Translations under genes and position numbers: made by a program | In this document: positions 16,854 to 26,774 of the stretch, one piece after another | How the letters are laid out: each line of letters begins with the position of its first letter | How positions within the stretch are numbered: position 1 is the stretch's first letter | Assembly: GCA_021202985.1 (NCBI GenBank) | Contig: JAJQCA010000024.1 | Location: forward strand, 1-46,393 | Length of the DNA stretch: 46,393 bases | Reading direction: 5' to 3' | From: Alistipes sp. | GTDB lineage: Bacteria > Bacteroidota > Bacteroidia > Bacteroidales > Rikenellaceae | Notes under the pieces: model-generated | What the model was told of the DNA's origin: nothing | What the model saw: the letters and a program-made list of their open reading frames with translations, nothing else | Databases searched by the model: none

Positions 16854-18911
16854 ATGGATTTAAAGGTAAAACTTTCCGCATTTCTTACACTCCTCGCCGC
16901 CGGTGCCGTCGGGCAGGTCCCTGACGTCCACCGTACGGTGGAGATAGAACAGGTGACCGTCACGGAGAGGCGTATATTGGAAGATATCGGCGCCCATAAA
17001 ACCGTGCTGGACACGGTTTCTCTCCGGGACAATGTGACCAACAGCATGGCCGAGGTGCTGTCGCAGGGCACCTCCGTATTTATTAAGTCCTACGGCCGTG
17101 CGACCCTCTCCACCGCGTCGTTCCGCGGCACCGCCCCGTCACACACGCAGGTCACATGGAACGGGATGAAGATGAACTCCCCGATGCTCGGAATGGTCGA
17201 CTTCTCGCTGATTCCTTCCTACTTCGTCGACGACGCCAGTCTCTACCACGGTGCCGGTTCGGTCGGCGTTACGGGTGGCGGTCTGGGCGGGGCTGTGGTT
17301 TTGTCCACAAAGCCTGCCTACGGGGACGGTCTCGGGGTTCGCTATATTCAGGGAGTGGGTAGTTTCAAGACGTTCGACGAATTCCTCCGCGTCACATACG
17401 GAACTCACCGCCTGCAAACCTCCACCCGCATATATTACGCCTCGTCGGACAACGATTTCAAATATACCAATTACAGGAAAAAGGATTACGTCTACGACGA
17501 GGAGAGGAATATCGTCGACTGGAGTTACCCGCAGGAGCGGAATAAGAACGGTTCGTTCAAAGATTTTCACGCCTTGCAGGAGTTCTATTATGACGCGGGG
17601 GCGGGCAACCGGCTCGGCGGCTCGGTCTGGTTCACCGACTCGCGGCGTGGCGTGCCGATGCTGAATGTGGATTACAAGGACGAGAGCCGGTCGAAAAACC
17701 GACAGGACGAGCAGACCGTGCGCGCCACCGTTTCGTGGGACCGTTACCGGGCCGATAACAAGCTCTACGCAAACGCGGGTTATACCTACACCGACCTGAT
17801 GTACGTCTACCTCGGCGACCTGGGTAACGGGACGTTGCAGGAGATGATCCATTCGCAGAGTTACGTCAACACGGTCTACGGCCGCTTCGGCGCCGAATAC
17901 TACCTCGGCTCGAAATGGATGTTCGCCGGGAACGTTTCGGCCCACCAGCACTTCGTTAAAAGCACGGACCGGGCGATAATAACCCAGTCGGGCGAGGCTG
18001 CCACGGTGGGTTACGACCAGGCGCGTGTGGAACTCTCGGCTTTCGCATCCGTTAAATACCGTCCGGTGGAGCGCCTCGGACTCGCGGCGAACATCCGGCA
18101 GGAGCTTTACGGCAGCGAGTGGACGCCGGTAATACCCGCTTTTTTCGCCGACTATCTGCTGTCGAAAGCGGGGGAGGTGACCGTTAAGGCCTCGGTGGCC
18201 CGTAACTTCCGCTTCCCCACGCTTAACGACCTCTATTTCATGCCGGGAGGCAACCCGGACCTCAAAAGCGAGAAGGGTTACACTTACGATTTCGGCGCCG
18301 CATTCGGGGTGGGGGATGCCGGGATGGTGCGGCTTCAGGCGGAGGTGACGGCTTTCGATTCGCATATCCGCGACTGGATAGTGTGGCTTCCTACTTTTAA
18401 AGGTTTCTGGTCACCCTTGAACGTTAAGAAAGTCCACAGTTACGGACTGGAGGCGAAGGGCAGGCTTGCGGCGAGGTTGGCACGCGACTGGAGCCTGACT
18501 GCCGACGGGGTTTTTGCGCTTACTAAATCCGTCAACTACGGCGACCCGTCGAGCTGGGGAGACGAGTCGATAGGCAAACAACTGGTCTACATTCCGAAAT
18601 ACTCTTCGGCCATTACCGGCAAGCTCGGCTGGCGCACATGGATGCTGACCTGGAAATGGAACTATTACAGCGAGCGGTTCACCACCTCGAGCAACGAAAC
18701 GGCGACCAGGGTGGGCCGGCTCGAACCCTATTTTATGAGCGATGTTTCTCTCGAAAAATCGTTCGGCTTCAAATGGGCCGGAATATCGGTGAAGTTCGCG
18801 GTGAACAATCTTTTCGGCGAAGAATACGAGTCGGTGCTTTCCCGCCCGATGGCCGGCCGCAACTATGGGTTCTACATAGAATTTACGCCTAAATTCGGGA
18901 AGAAGAATTGA
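16854..18911 (+). CDS. btuB: BtuB-like TonB-dependent cobalamin receptor
   Basis: This is an outer-membrane TonB-dependent receptor of 685 residues. It has a signal peptide (about 1-21), a short N-terminal region with EQVTVTERR, then a plug domain (SMAEVLSQGTSVFIKSYG...STASFRGTAPSHTQVTWNG...GVTGGGLGGAVVLSTKP). A 22-strand barrel follows, rich in alternating aromatic residues, with NFRFPTLNDLYF...GNPDLKSEKGYTYDFG, a signature of BtuB/siderophore barrels. An upstream in-frame extension to 16617 overlaps the lipoprotein gene and lacks a signal, so the ATG at 16854 is taken. It lies in the riboswitch-controlled operon, which points to vitamin B12 rather than iron chelates. Confidence 0.88.
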   Translation: MDLKVKLSAFLTLLAAGAVGQVPDVHRTVEIEQVTVTERRILEDIGAHKTVLDTVSLRDNVTNSMAEVLSQGTSVFIKSYGRATLSTASFRGTAPSHTQVTWNGMKMNSPMLGMVDFSLIPSYFVDDASLYHGAGSVGVTGGGLGGAVVLSTKPAYGDGLGVRYIQGVGSFKTFDEFLRVTYGTHRLQTSTRIYYASSDNDFKYTNYRKKDYVYDEERNIVDWSYPQERNKNGSFKDFHALQEFYYDAGAGNRLGGSVWFTDSRRGVPMLNVDYKDESRSKNRQDEQTVRATVSWDRYRADNKLYANAGYTYTDLMYVYLGDLGNGTLQEMIHSQSYVNTVYGRFGAEYYLGSKWMFAGNVSAHQHFVKSTDRAIITQSGEAATVGYDQARVELSAFASVKYRPVERLGLAANIRQELYGSEWTPVIPAFFADYLLSKAGEVTVKASVARNFRFPTLNDLYFMPGGNPDLKSEKGYTYDFGAAFGVGDAGMVRLQAEVTAFDSHIRDWIVWLPTFKGFWSPLNVKKVHSYGLEAKGRLAARLARDWSLTADGVFALTKSVNYGDPSSWGDESIGKQLVYIPKYSSAITGKLGWRTWMLTWKWNYYSERFTTSSNETATRVGRLEPYFMSDVSLEKSFGFKWAGISVKFAVNNLFGEEYESVLSRPMAGRNYGFYIEFTPKFGKKN

Positions 18912-19081
18912 GTTCGCCGGATACGGGATGTTGTTCCCAGCGACTGGCGTTCTTTCCACCGGGTCCGGGTAGCGGACCGGGAGATGTATTACCGTAAAAG
19001 AGTTTCCCTTACCATGCTAAGTGTCATCGCGAGCGCTGTGGAGATCTACATCTTTATATCATTTATAACTTAAGCCACAAC
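18912..19081. repeat. Convergent intergenic gap with a dispersed-repeat fragment
   Basis: This gap lies between the convergent btuB-like and macB-like genes. An imperfect hairpin (GGTCCG/CGGACC, around 18963-18978) could act as a weak terminator. The piece TGTCATCGCGAGCGCTGTGG (19031-19050), continuing as AGATCTACA, resembles in layout the dispersed element at 4118-4147 (reverse complement TGTCATTCTGAACG... ending in AATCTACA). Confidence 0.4.
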
Positions 19082-20299
19082 CTACTCGTACCGCAGGGCG
19101 GTTATCGGGTTGAGCGAGGAGGCCTTGCGGGCCGGGTACCAACCGAAGAATATCCCGGTCGCCGCGCATACTATGAACGAGGCCACTACGGCCGTGGTGC
19201 TTACCACGAACGGCCAGTTGAGCGCCGTCGAAGCCGCGTACGACAGCCCCAGCCCGAGGAGTATCCCGATTACCCCGCCGATAAGGCTCAGGATGGTACT
19301 TTCGAACAGGAACTGAAGCAGGATATCGCGGTTCTTGGCGCCGATGGACATGCGGAGTCCTATCTCGCGGGTCCGCTCGGTCACCGTCACATACATTATG
19401 TTCATAATGCCGATTCCGCCCACTACCAGCGAAATGGATGCGATGGCCGCCAGCAGGACCGTCAGGAATCCGCTCACGGATTCCATCGTTTCGAGTATCT
19501 CCTGCTGGGTGCGCACCCGGAAATCGTCCTCCTGCCCCGGTTTTATCTTGTGCTGTTTGCGCAGGATGGCTTCCACGTCGTCCTGCGCCAGCGTCGCCAC
19601 CTCCTCGGACGCCGCCGAGGCCATTATCGAATGGAGGTAGTTGATGGCGAGGATACGCTTCTGCACTGTTGTATAGGGGGCGATAAGGATATCGTCCTGG
19701 TCCTGGCCCATCTGGTTCTGCCCTTTGGGGGCCAGTACGCCGATTACTTTAAAGGGAATCTTGCCGAAGCGGATAATTTTGCCGACCGGGTCCTCCCCGT
19801 CGGGGAAGAGCTCGTCCGCCACGGTCTGGCCTATGACGCAGACCTTGGTGGAGTTGGTCACGTCCTGCCATGTGAAGTTGGTGCCGGAGGCTATCTCAAG
19901 TTTCCGGATATCGAGCAGGTACGGATTGCCCCCCTGTATCGAGCCGGGCCAGTTGTTGGACCCGTATACGAGCTGGTCGCTGGCGGTTACCACCGGGGTG
20001 GCCATACTGATGTAGGGGCTTTCGAGGATCGCGTCGACGTCCTTCGCCGTAAGGGTCTGCAGGTTTGCCGAGCCGATGTTTACACCGCCCTGACGCTGCG
20101 CCGCCCGCATTACGGTAATCAGATTGGTGCCCATCGTGCTTATCTGGTCGTTGATGCTCTTCTGCGAACTCTGGCCGAGGCTCACCATTGCTATCACGGA
20201 GGCGATACCGATTATGATGCCCAGCATGGTCAGGAGCGCACGGGTCTTGTTGCGCAGTAGAGCCTTGCCGGCTATTTTGAGTAGGTTTGCGAATTTCAT
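19082..20299 (-). CDS. macB: MacB-like ABC transporter permease
   Basis: This is the inner-membrane permease of a MacAB-TolC-type exporter (405 residues). It has the MacB_PCD/FtsX layout: one transmembrane helix near residues 18-42 (LTMLGIIIGIASVIAMVSLGQ), a large periplasmic domain (about 45-270), and three C-terminal helices. These include the conserved IASISLVVGGIGIMNIMYVTVTERTREIGLR segment (about 287-317). The C-terminus WYPARKASSLNPITALRYE is classical. Unlike E. coli MacB, the ATPase is a separate gene, encoded 49 bases upstream. Exported substrate unknown (peptide, lipid or drug). The symbol is by family, not proven orthology. Confidence 0.9.
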   Translation of the reverse strand: MKFANLLKIAGKALLRNKTRALLTMLGIIIGIASVIAMVSLGQSSQKSINDQISTMGTNLITVMRAAQRQGGVNIGSANLQTLTAKDVDAILESPYISMATPVVTASDQLVYGSNNWPGSIQGGNPYLLDIRKLEIASGTNFTWQDVTNSTKVCVIGQTVADELFPDGEDPVGKIIRFGKIPFKVIGVLAPKGQNQMGQDQDDILIAPYTTVQKRILAINYLHSIMASAASEEVATLAQDDVEAILRKQHKIKPGQEDDFRVRTQQEILETMESVSGFLTVLLAAIASISLVVGGIGIMNIMYVTVTERTREIGLRMSIGAKNRDILLQFLFESTILSLIGGVIGILLGLGLSYAASTALNWPFVVSTTAVVASFIVCAATGIFFGWYPARKASSLNPITALRYE

Positions 20300-20348
20300 T
20301 TCTACGCTTTTTTGTTAATGGCCTGCTCCGGGCGGGAGGGTGGCCTTG

Positions 20349-21089
20349 TCAATAATCCTGCGCTGGGGGCAGGGCCTCGAGCGCCTCCCGGGCCGATTGG
20401 GTTTCCATCGGCTCGTCGCGGATGATGTTCCCGTCGCGCAGCATTATGGTCCGCCCGGTGAAGATGGCGATATCCGGCTCGTGCGTTACGAAGGCGATGG
20501 TTTTGCCGTTGGCGTTGAGCTCCTGGAACAGGCTCATTATCTCGTAGGAGGTGCGGGTGTCGAGGTTACCCGTGGCCTCGTCGGCAAGCAGTATCACGGG
20601 GTCGTTCACAAGCGCCCTCGCGATAGCTACCCTCTGCTGTTGCCCGCCGGACAACTGGTTGGGCATGTGGCCCATGCGGTCGGTGAGGCCTACCATTTCG
20701 AGAGCGGTTTCGGCCCGCCGCCGCCGCTCGGCCGACGTTACGGCGGGATTGTAAAGCAGCGGAAGCTCCACATTCTCGAGGGCGGTGGTCCGCGCCAGCA
20801 GGTTGTATGACTGGAAGATAAAACCTATCTTCCGGTTGCGCAGGGTGGACAGCTCGTCCTTCCCCTTGCTGCTTACGGGCGTACCGTCGATGTAATATTC
20901 GCCCGAAGTGGGTTTGTCGAGGCACCCGAGAATATTGAGCAGGGTGGATTTGCCGCTTCCGCTGGTTCCCATTATGCTCACGAACTCGCCGGCCGAAACT
21001 TCGAACGAAATGCCGCGAAGGGCATGGACTATTTCGCTGCCGACCTGGAAGTCCCGCCTTAGTTTTTCGACCCTTATAATTGTCTCCAT
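20349..21089 (-). CDS. MacB/LolD-type ABC transporter ATP-binding protein
   Basis: This is the cytoplasmic ATPase of the exporter (246 residues). It has Walker [10 protein letters not shown] (41-49), Q-loop region [21 protein letters not shown] (90-110), signature [15 protein letters not shown] (146-160), Walker [14 protein letters not shown] (165-177), and the H-loop FVTHEPDIA near 216. These match the LolD/MacB class that drives mechanotransmission rather than transmembrane transport. It lies between the adaptor and permease genes in one minus-strand operon. The 211-base gap before it on the adaptor side holds a 14-base direct repeat, CCGCCGGAAGTTTA, at 21220-21233 and 21261-21274. Confidence 0.93.
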   Translation of the reverse strand: METIIRVEKLRRDFQVGSEIVHALRGISFEVSAGEFVSIMGTSGSGKSTLLNILGCLDKPTSGEYYIDGTPVSSKGKDELSTLRNRKIGFIFQSYNLLARTTALENVELPLLYNPAVTSAERRRRAETALEMVGLTDRMGHMPNQLSGGQQQRVAIARALVNDPVILLADEATGNLDTRTSYEIMSLFQELNANGKTIAFVTHEPDIAIFTGRTIMLRDGNIIRDEPMETQSAREALEALPPAQDY

Positions 21090-21300
21090 CGGTATAACCG
21101 GTTTAAATGTGTTGCCGTCTGTCCGGCCGGGAAATGGCCGGGGGCCGTTGTCTTATTTCCTTTCGTTCGCGGGCGGCCTGCCCGGGCTGCCTGTTCTACT
21201 GGCCTGAACTGTCTGCCGGCCGCCGGAAGTTTACATGCCTTACCAACTTCGTCCGCCGGTCCGCCGGAAGTTTATTTGTCACATCCGCTCCCGGGATGCA

Positions 21301-22491
21301 TTACCTGCGGTTTCCTCCGGGCCGGCCCGGCATCAGCGGGTTCGAAGCCGCCTCGCCATCGCTTTTCTTGGTCGCAACGCTCACGTTCAGCACTACCTCC
21401 TCGCCTTCGGCAAGGCCCGACCGGATGATGGTCTCGATGCCGTCGTTAATGCCCGGGGTGACGGTCCGGTTCTCGTACCGGTCGCCGTTTTTCACCCACA
21501 CACCCTGCATCGACGGTCCGCCCTGCATGGCAGTCTCTTCGGGAAGGTTCAGGCGGGAGGCCGTCTCGGCTGTCATGCGGAACGTCAGGGCGCTCAGCGG
21601 CACCACCAGTCCGCTCTCGCTGTCGGTCACCACCGTAATGTTGGCCGTCATGCCCGGAAAGAGTTTTTCGTCGTCGTTCGGGGCTTCCACTATAACGGTA
21701 TATGTCACCACGTTGTTGGTGACGGTGGGCTGGAGCCGTATCTGGCTGACGGTGCCGTGGAACGTGTCGTCGGGGTAGGCGTCCACGGTGAATGTCACCG
21801 CCTGTCCCTCGCGCACGCGGCCTATGTCGGCCTCGTCCACGTCGGCCTCGACCTGCATCTTGGTAAGGTCCTCGGCGATGGTGAACAGGGTGGGGGTGCT
21901 GAACGATGCCGCAACTGTCTGCCCCTCGGCGATACTCCGGTCGAGTACGACCCCGTCGATGGGGGAAAAGATATCGGCGTACGAGAGGTCCACCCGGGCG
22001 GTGTTGAGGTTCGCCAGGGCGTTGTCGTATGAGGTCTGGGCCTGGTCGAGTTGGTTGACAGCCTCTTCGAGCGCCACGGCGGTGGCTGCCTTCGCGCTGT
22101 GGAGCTGGGTTACCCGGTCGAAATTCTGCCGGGCGTAGGTAAGGTTGCTCTGGGCGCTGGTGACGTTGGAACGGGCCTGCGACAGTTTTTCGTTGAGCGT
22201 CGATTTATCCAGTTCGGCCAGCAGTTCGCCCTTTCGGACCACCGAATTGAAGTCGACGTAAATCTTCTCCACCACACCCGATACCTGCGTACCGACTTCG
22301 ACCTGTTCCACCGGCTGTATATAGCCCGTTGCCATTATCGTGGTCTCGACCCTGCCGGGTTCGGCCAGGGCCGTGGATACGTTCACCACATTGCGCCCCC
22401 CGCATGAGAGCGCGATAGCCGGCACGACGGCCAGGGCCGCGAGGCGGCCCGCCGTGAAGCCCTGTCTTTTGTTTTTATCGGTTATTCCCAT
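21301..22491 (-). CDS. macA: MacA-like periplasmic adaptor (HlyD/RND family)
   Basis: This is the membrane-fusion adaptor of the tripartite pump (396 residues). The N-terminus is a lipoprotein signal ending at C30 (AIALSC), with no acidic residues after the cysteine, consistent with staying on the periplasmic side. The biotinyl-lipoyl half motif GTQVSGVVEKIYVDFNSVVRKGELLAELD (67-95) is followed by an alpha-helical hairpin (LSQARSNVTSAQSNL...QAQTSYDNALANL, about 98-165). The second lipoyl half SPIDGVVLDRSIAEGQTVA and beta-barrel domains follow. The C-terminal tail is Gly/Pro/Arg-rich. It starts 4 bases after the TolC-like stop. Confidence 0.92.
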   Translation of the reverse strand: MGITDKNKRQGFTAGRLAALAVVPAIALSCGGRNVVNVSTALAEPGRVETTIMATGYIQPVEQVEVGTQVSGVVEKIYVDFNSVVRKGELLAELDKSTLNEKLSQARSNVTSAQSNLTYARQNFDRVTQLHSAKAATAVALEEAVNQLDQAQTSYDNALANLNTARVDLSYADIFSPIDGVVLDRSIAEGQTVAASFSTPTLFTIAEDLTKMQVEADVDEADIGRVREGQAVTFTVDAYPDDTFHGTVSQIRLQPTVTNNVVTYTVIVEAPNDDEKLFPGMTANITVVTDSESGLVVPLSALTFRMTAETASRLNLPEETAMQGGPSMQGVWVKNGDRYENRTVTPGINDGIETIIRSGLAEGEEVVLNVSVATKKSDGEAASNPLMPGRPGGNRR

Positions 22492-22495
22492 AATC

Positions 22496-23917
22496 TTACA
22501 TTGTTATCCGGTTGCCCATGTAGACGTCCAGCACCTTGCGCCGGAAGATATAACTGTATTTATTTTGAATGTACTCGTTCATGGCGCTGATATAGTTGTT
22601 CTGCTGCTGGAGCAGGTCGACAGTGGTAATGGCCCCGTAATCGAACTGCACCTTGTAAGCCTCGAACGAGCGAAGATAGGCTTCCTGTTTCAGCCCCGAG
22701 GCATGGTAGCGGCTTGCCGACGCCACCACATTCTGGTACTCCTGGAGGACGGCCTGTCGTATATCCAACTCGGTCTGCAGCTCGTCGAGCTCCGCCTGCC
22801 GCAGCGCGAGCTGCGACTGCTTGATCTGGGTACGCGTACGGCCCCGGTTGAAAATGGGAATGCTGACCGACAGGCCTACCTGTTCGTTCAGCCTGTGGTT
22901 GAGCTGGCTGCCGAGGTTGTTGAAATTGTTGTGGCCCGTACCGAGTCCCCCGCCAAGGGATACGGTGGGGGAGAGGGCCGCTTTAGCGAGCCGCACGTCC
23001 ATCTGGGCGATTTCCACGTTGTAACCGCTTATTATAAGGTCGGGAAGTGTGGTCATAGCCCGCTGAAGGACGTAATCCTCCGCCGGAAGCAATTCGGGTG
23101 CTACCTGTGCCGAATCGGGAAACACGATGTCCAGTGAGGTCTGCGGGTCGAGCGACAGCAGGCTTTTCAATGCCAACAGGTCGTTCGCCCTGCTGATTTC
23201 CGTTTCCACGATGTTGCTCAAATCGGATGCGTACTGCGCTTCAAGTAACAGGTAATCGCTTTCGAGGATGCTCCCCGCCTCGTAAAGCGCATGTCCCTGG
23301 TCGCGCTGTTCGCGGCTCGCCTCGAGCACCGAACGCTGGTATTTCAGGAGCTCGTCGTTACCAAGTATCGAAAGAAACGATTGCAGGATGTTGATGGTTA
23401 GCTGGTTGTCGTACTGGTATACCTGGTATTCGGCCCTCTCGGTGAGCAATTGGTTCTGGATGATGGTATTGGTTTGGGAGCCACCCTGAAAGATTGTCAG
23501 GCTGGTACTCAGTCCCACGTTACCGCTCCAAACCGCTTCGTTGCCTTTGTCGTGGTTCAGGTTTTCGCTCACCGTTGCGCTCACCGATGGGAGGCGGTCA
23601 CGACGCGACTGCTCGTATTCGAGCTGGCGGTTTTCCGCCGTTATCAGCACCGATTGACGTTCGTAATTATTCCCCATGGCGTATGCGATGCACTCTTCGA
23701 GGGTGAGCAGGTATTGCGGGGTGTGTTGCCGGCGGAGCAGTTCAGCGGCGATGGAATCCTGACCCGGGGCCGGATATTCTTCGCCGCCGGCCGGCCCGCT
23801 GTCCGCGGAGAGGGCAGGCGCCTGCGCCGGGCAGACCGGCTCCGGCAAACTGCCGGCCCGTAAACAATGCAGGCCGAGGACCGTGCAGGAAACCGTGATT
23901 ATGATGGCCTTAGTCAT
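22496..23917 (-). CDS. tolC: TolC-family outer-membrane efflux protein
   Basis: This is the outer-membrane channel of the exporter (473 residues). After an N-terminal signal-like segment and a Pro/Ala-rich linker to about residue 70, it shows the OEP-family start LTLEECIAYAMGNNYERQSV. Two long repeated helical hairpin regions follow, including the typical LQSFLSILGNDELLKYQRSVLEASREQRDQGHALYEAGSILESDYLLLEAQYASDL and its second copy ending YGAITTVDLLQQQNNYI. NRGRTRTQIKQSQLALRQAE is a classic TolC segment. It is the first gene of the pump operon; a TAAATTTGC promoter box lies 29 bases upstream. Confidence 0.92.
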   Translation of the reverse strand: MTKAIIITVSCTVLGLHCLRAGSLPEPVCPAQAPALSADSGPAGGEEYPAPGQDSIAAELLRRQHTPQYLLTLEECIAYAMGNNYERQSVLITAENRQLEYEQSRRDRLPSVSATVSENLNHDKGNEAVWSGNVGLSTSLTIFQGGSQTNTIIQNQLLTERAEYQVYQYDNQLTINILQSFLSILGNDELLKYQRSVLEASREQRDQGHALYEAGSILESDYLLLEAQYASDLSNIVETEISRANDLLALKSLLSLDPQTSLDIVFPDSAQVAPELLPAEDYVLQRAMTTLPDLIISGYNVEIAQMDVRLAKAALSPTVSLGGGLGTGHNNFNNLGSQLNHRLNEQVGLSVSIPIFNRGRTRTQIKQSQLALRQAELDELQTELDIRQAVLQEYQNVVASASRYHASGLKQEAYLRSFEAYKVQFDYGAITTVDLLQQQNNYISAMNEYIQNKYSYIFRRKVLDVYMGNRITM

Positions 23918-23945
23918 ACAGTCGGATAATTTTGTCTGATGCTTT

Positions 23946-23954
23946 GCAAATTTA
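23946..23954 (-). promoter_or_regulatory. Putative promoter (-7 box) of the tolC-macA-macB operon
   Basis: On the minus strand this reads TAAATTTGC, an exact TAnnTTTGC match, 29-37 bases upstream of the tolC-like ATG at 23917. No clear -33 TTTG is seen. Confidence 0.5.
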
Positions 23955-24103
23955 CAGCCATACTTGTCAGCGGCCCCATCCTTCCCGGGCGAAGCGGAAA
24001 AACGCGGGCCTGAATCGCCGTTATCGCGGGGCGAAGTGAAAACCTCCGTATTTACTTATCCCTGCCTGTTATTGTAGCAAATTAATGTTTGTCGAATAAA
24101 ACA

Positions 24104-24129
24104 AGCCCCGGCCGTGATCGGCCGGGGCT
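24104..24129 (-). terminator. Terminator at the end of the starch locus
   Basis: AGCCCCGGCCG (24104-24114) and CGGCCGGGGCT (24119-24129) form an 11-base perfect stem with a TGAT loop. Read on the minus strand it is followed by TGTTTTATTCG, so it ends transcription of the GH97 gene and of the locus. Confidence 0.85.
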
Positions 24130-24148
24130 GCAAAAAACAGGTATAAGG

Positions 24149-26374
<2,226 letters not shown>

Positions 26375-26402
26375 TCATACATTACCGTTTACCGGCAATG
26401 TG

Positions 26403-26774
26403 TTACCTGTTGAATGTCACTTCCACATTGTCTATACCCAGCGCCATTGCACCGCTGCAATTGCTGTCCGAACTGACGGAGTAGTTCCATGCGAGGTAGA
26501 GGTCCTCATTCCTTTCGAGCGGTATGGACAACGTACCCGCCGCGGTACGGGTTTCCGAAGGGACCTCCGGAAGACCGTTCATATCGGTATCCGGGTCGAA
26601 ATGGGTCCTGAATATACCGCCGGCTTCGGTCCAGTCGCGGCCGTTTTTGGAGTAGTACATCTGGATGCGGAAACCGTTTGAGTTATTCCCATTCCGGTAT
26701 TTCTCGACATCATACGATACGGTGACCGAAGATACGGACTGGCCCGTGTTGCGGTATTTGGAGTAGATATTCAC
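26403..26774 (-). pseudogene. C-terminal fragment of the frameshifted DUF4886 lipoprotein
   Basis: This is the remainder of the second C-terminal repeat of the upstream gene, in another frame. Starting from V-N-I-Y-S-K it runs 123 residues (SYDVEKYRNGNNSNGFRIQMYYSKNG...YLAWNYSVSSDSNCSGAMALGIDNVEVTFNR). It aligns segment by segment with residues 461-583 of the upstream product. The upstream frame stops at TGA 26771-26773, directly beside a G5 tract on the coding strand (C5 at 26774-26778). One extra G would join the two into an uninterrupted protein of about 808 residues. The fragment itself shows no decay, so the lesion is recent, a sequencing error, or a slippage switch. It has no signal peptide of its own. 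Confidence 0.75.

Noticed and set aside
17139-18365. 408-codon open frame on the - strand opposite the btuB-like gene
   Set aside because: The composition is typical of antisense shadow frames in GC-rich DNA, and the plus-strand receptor is clear.
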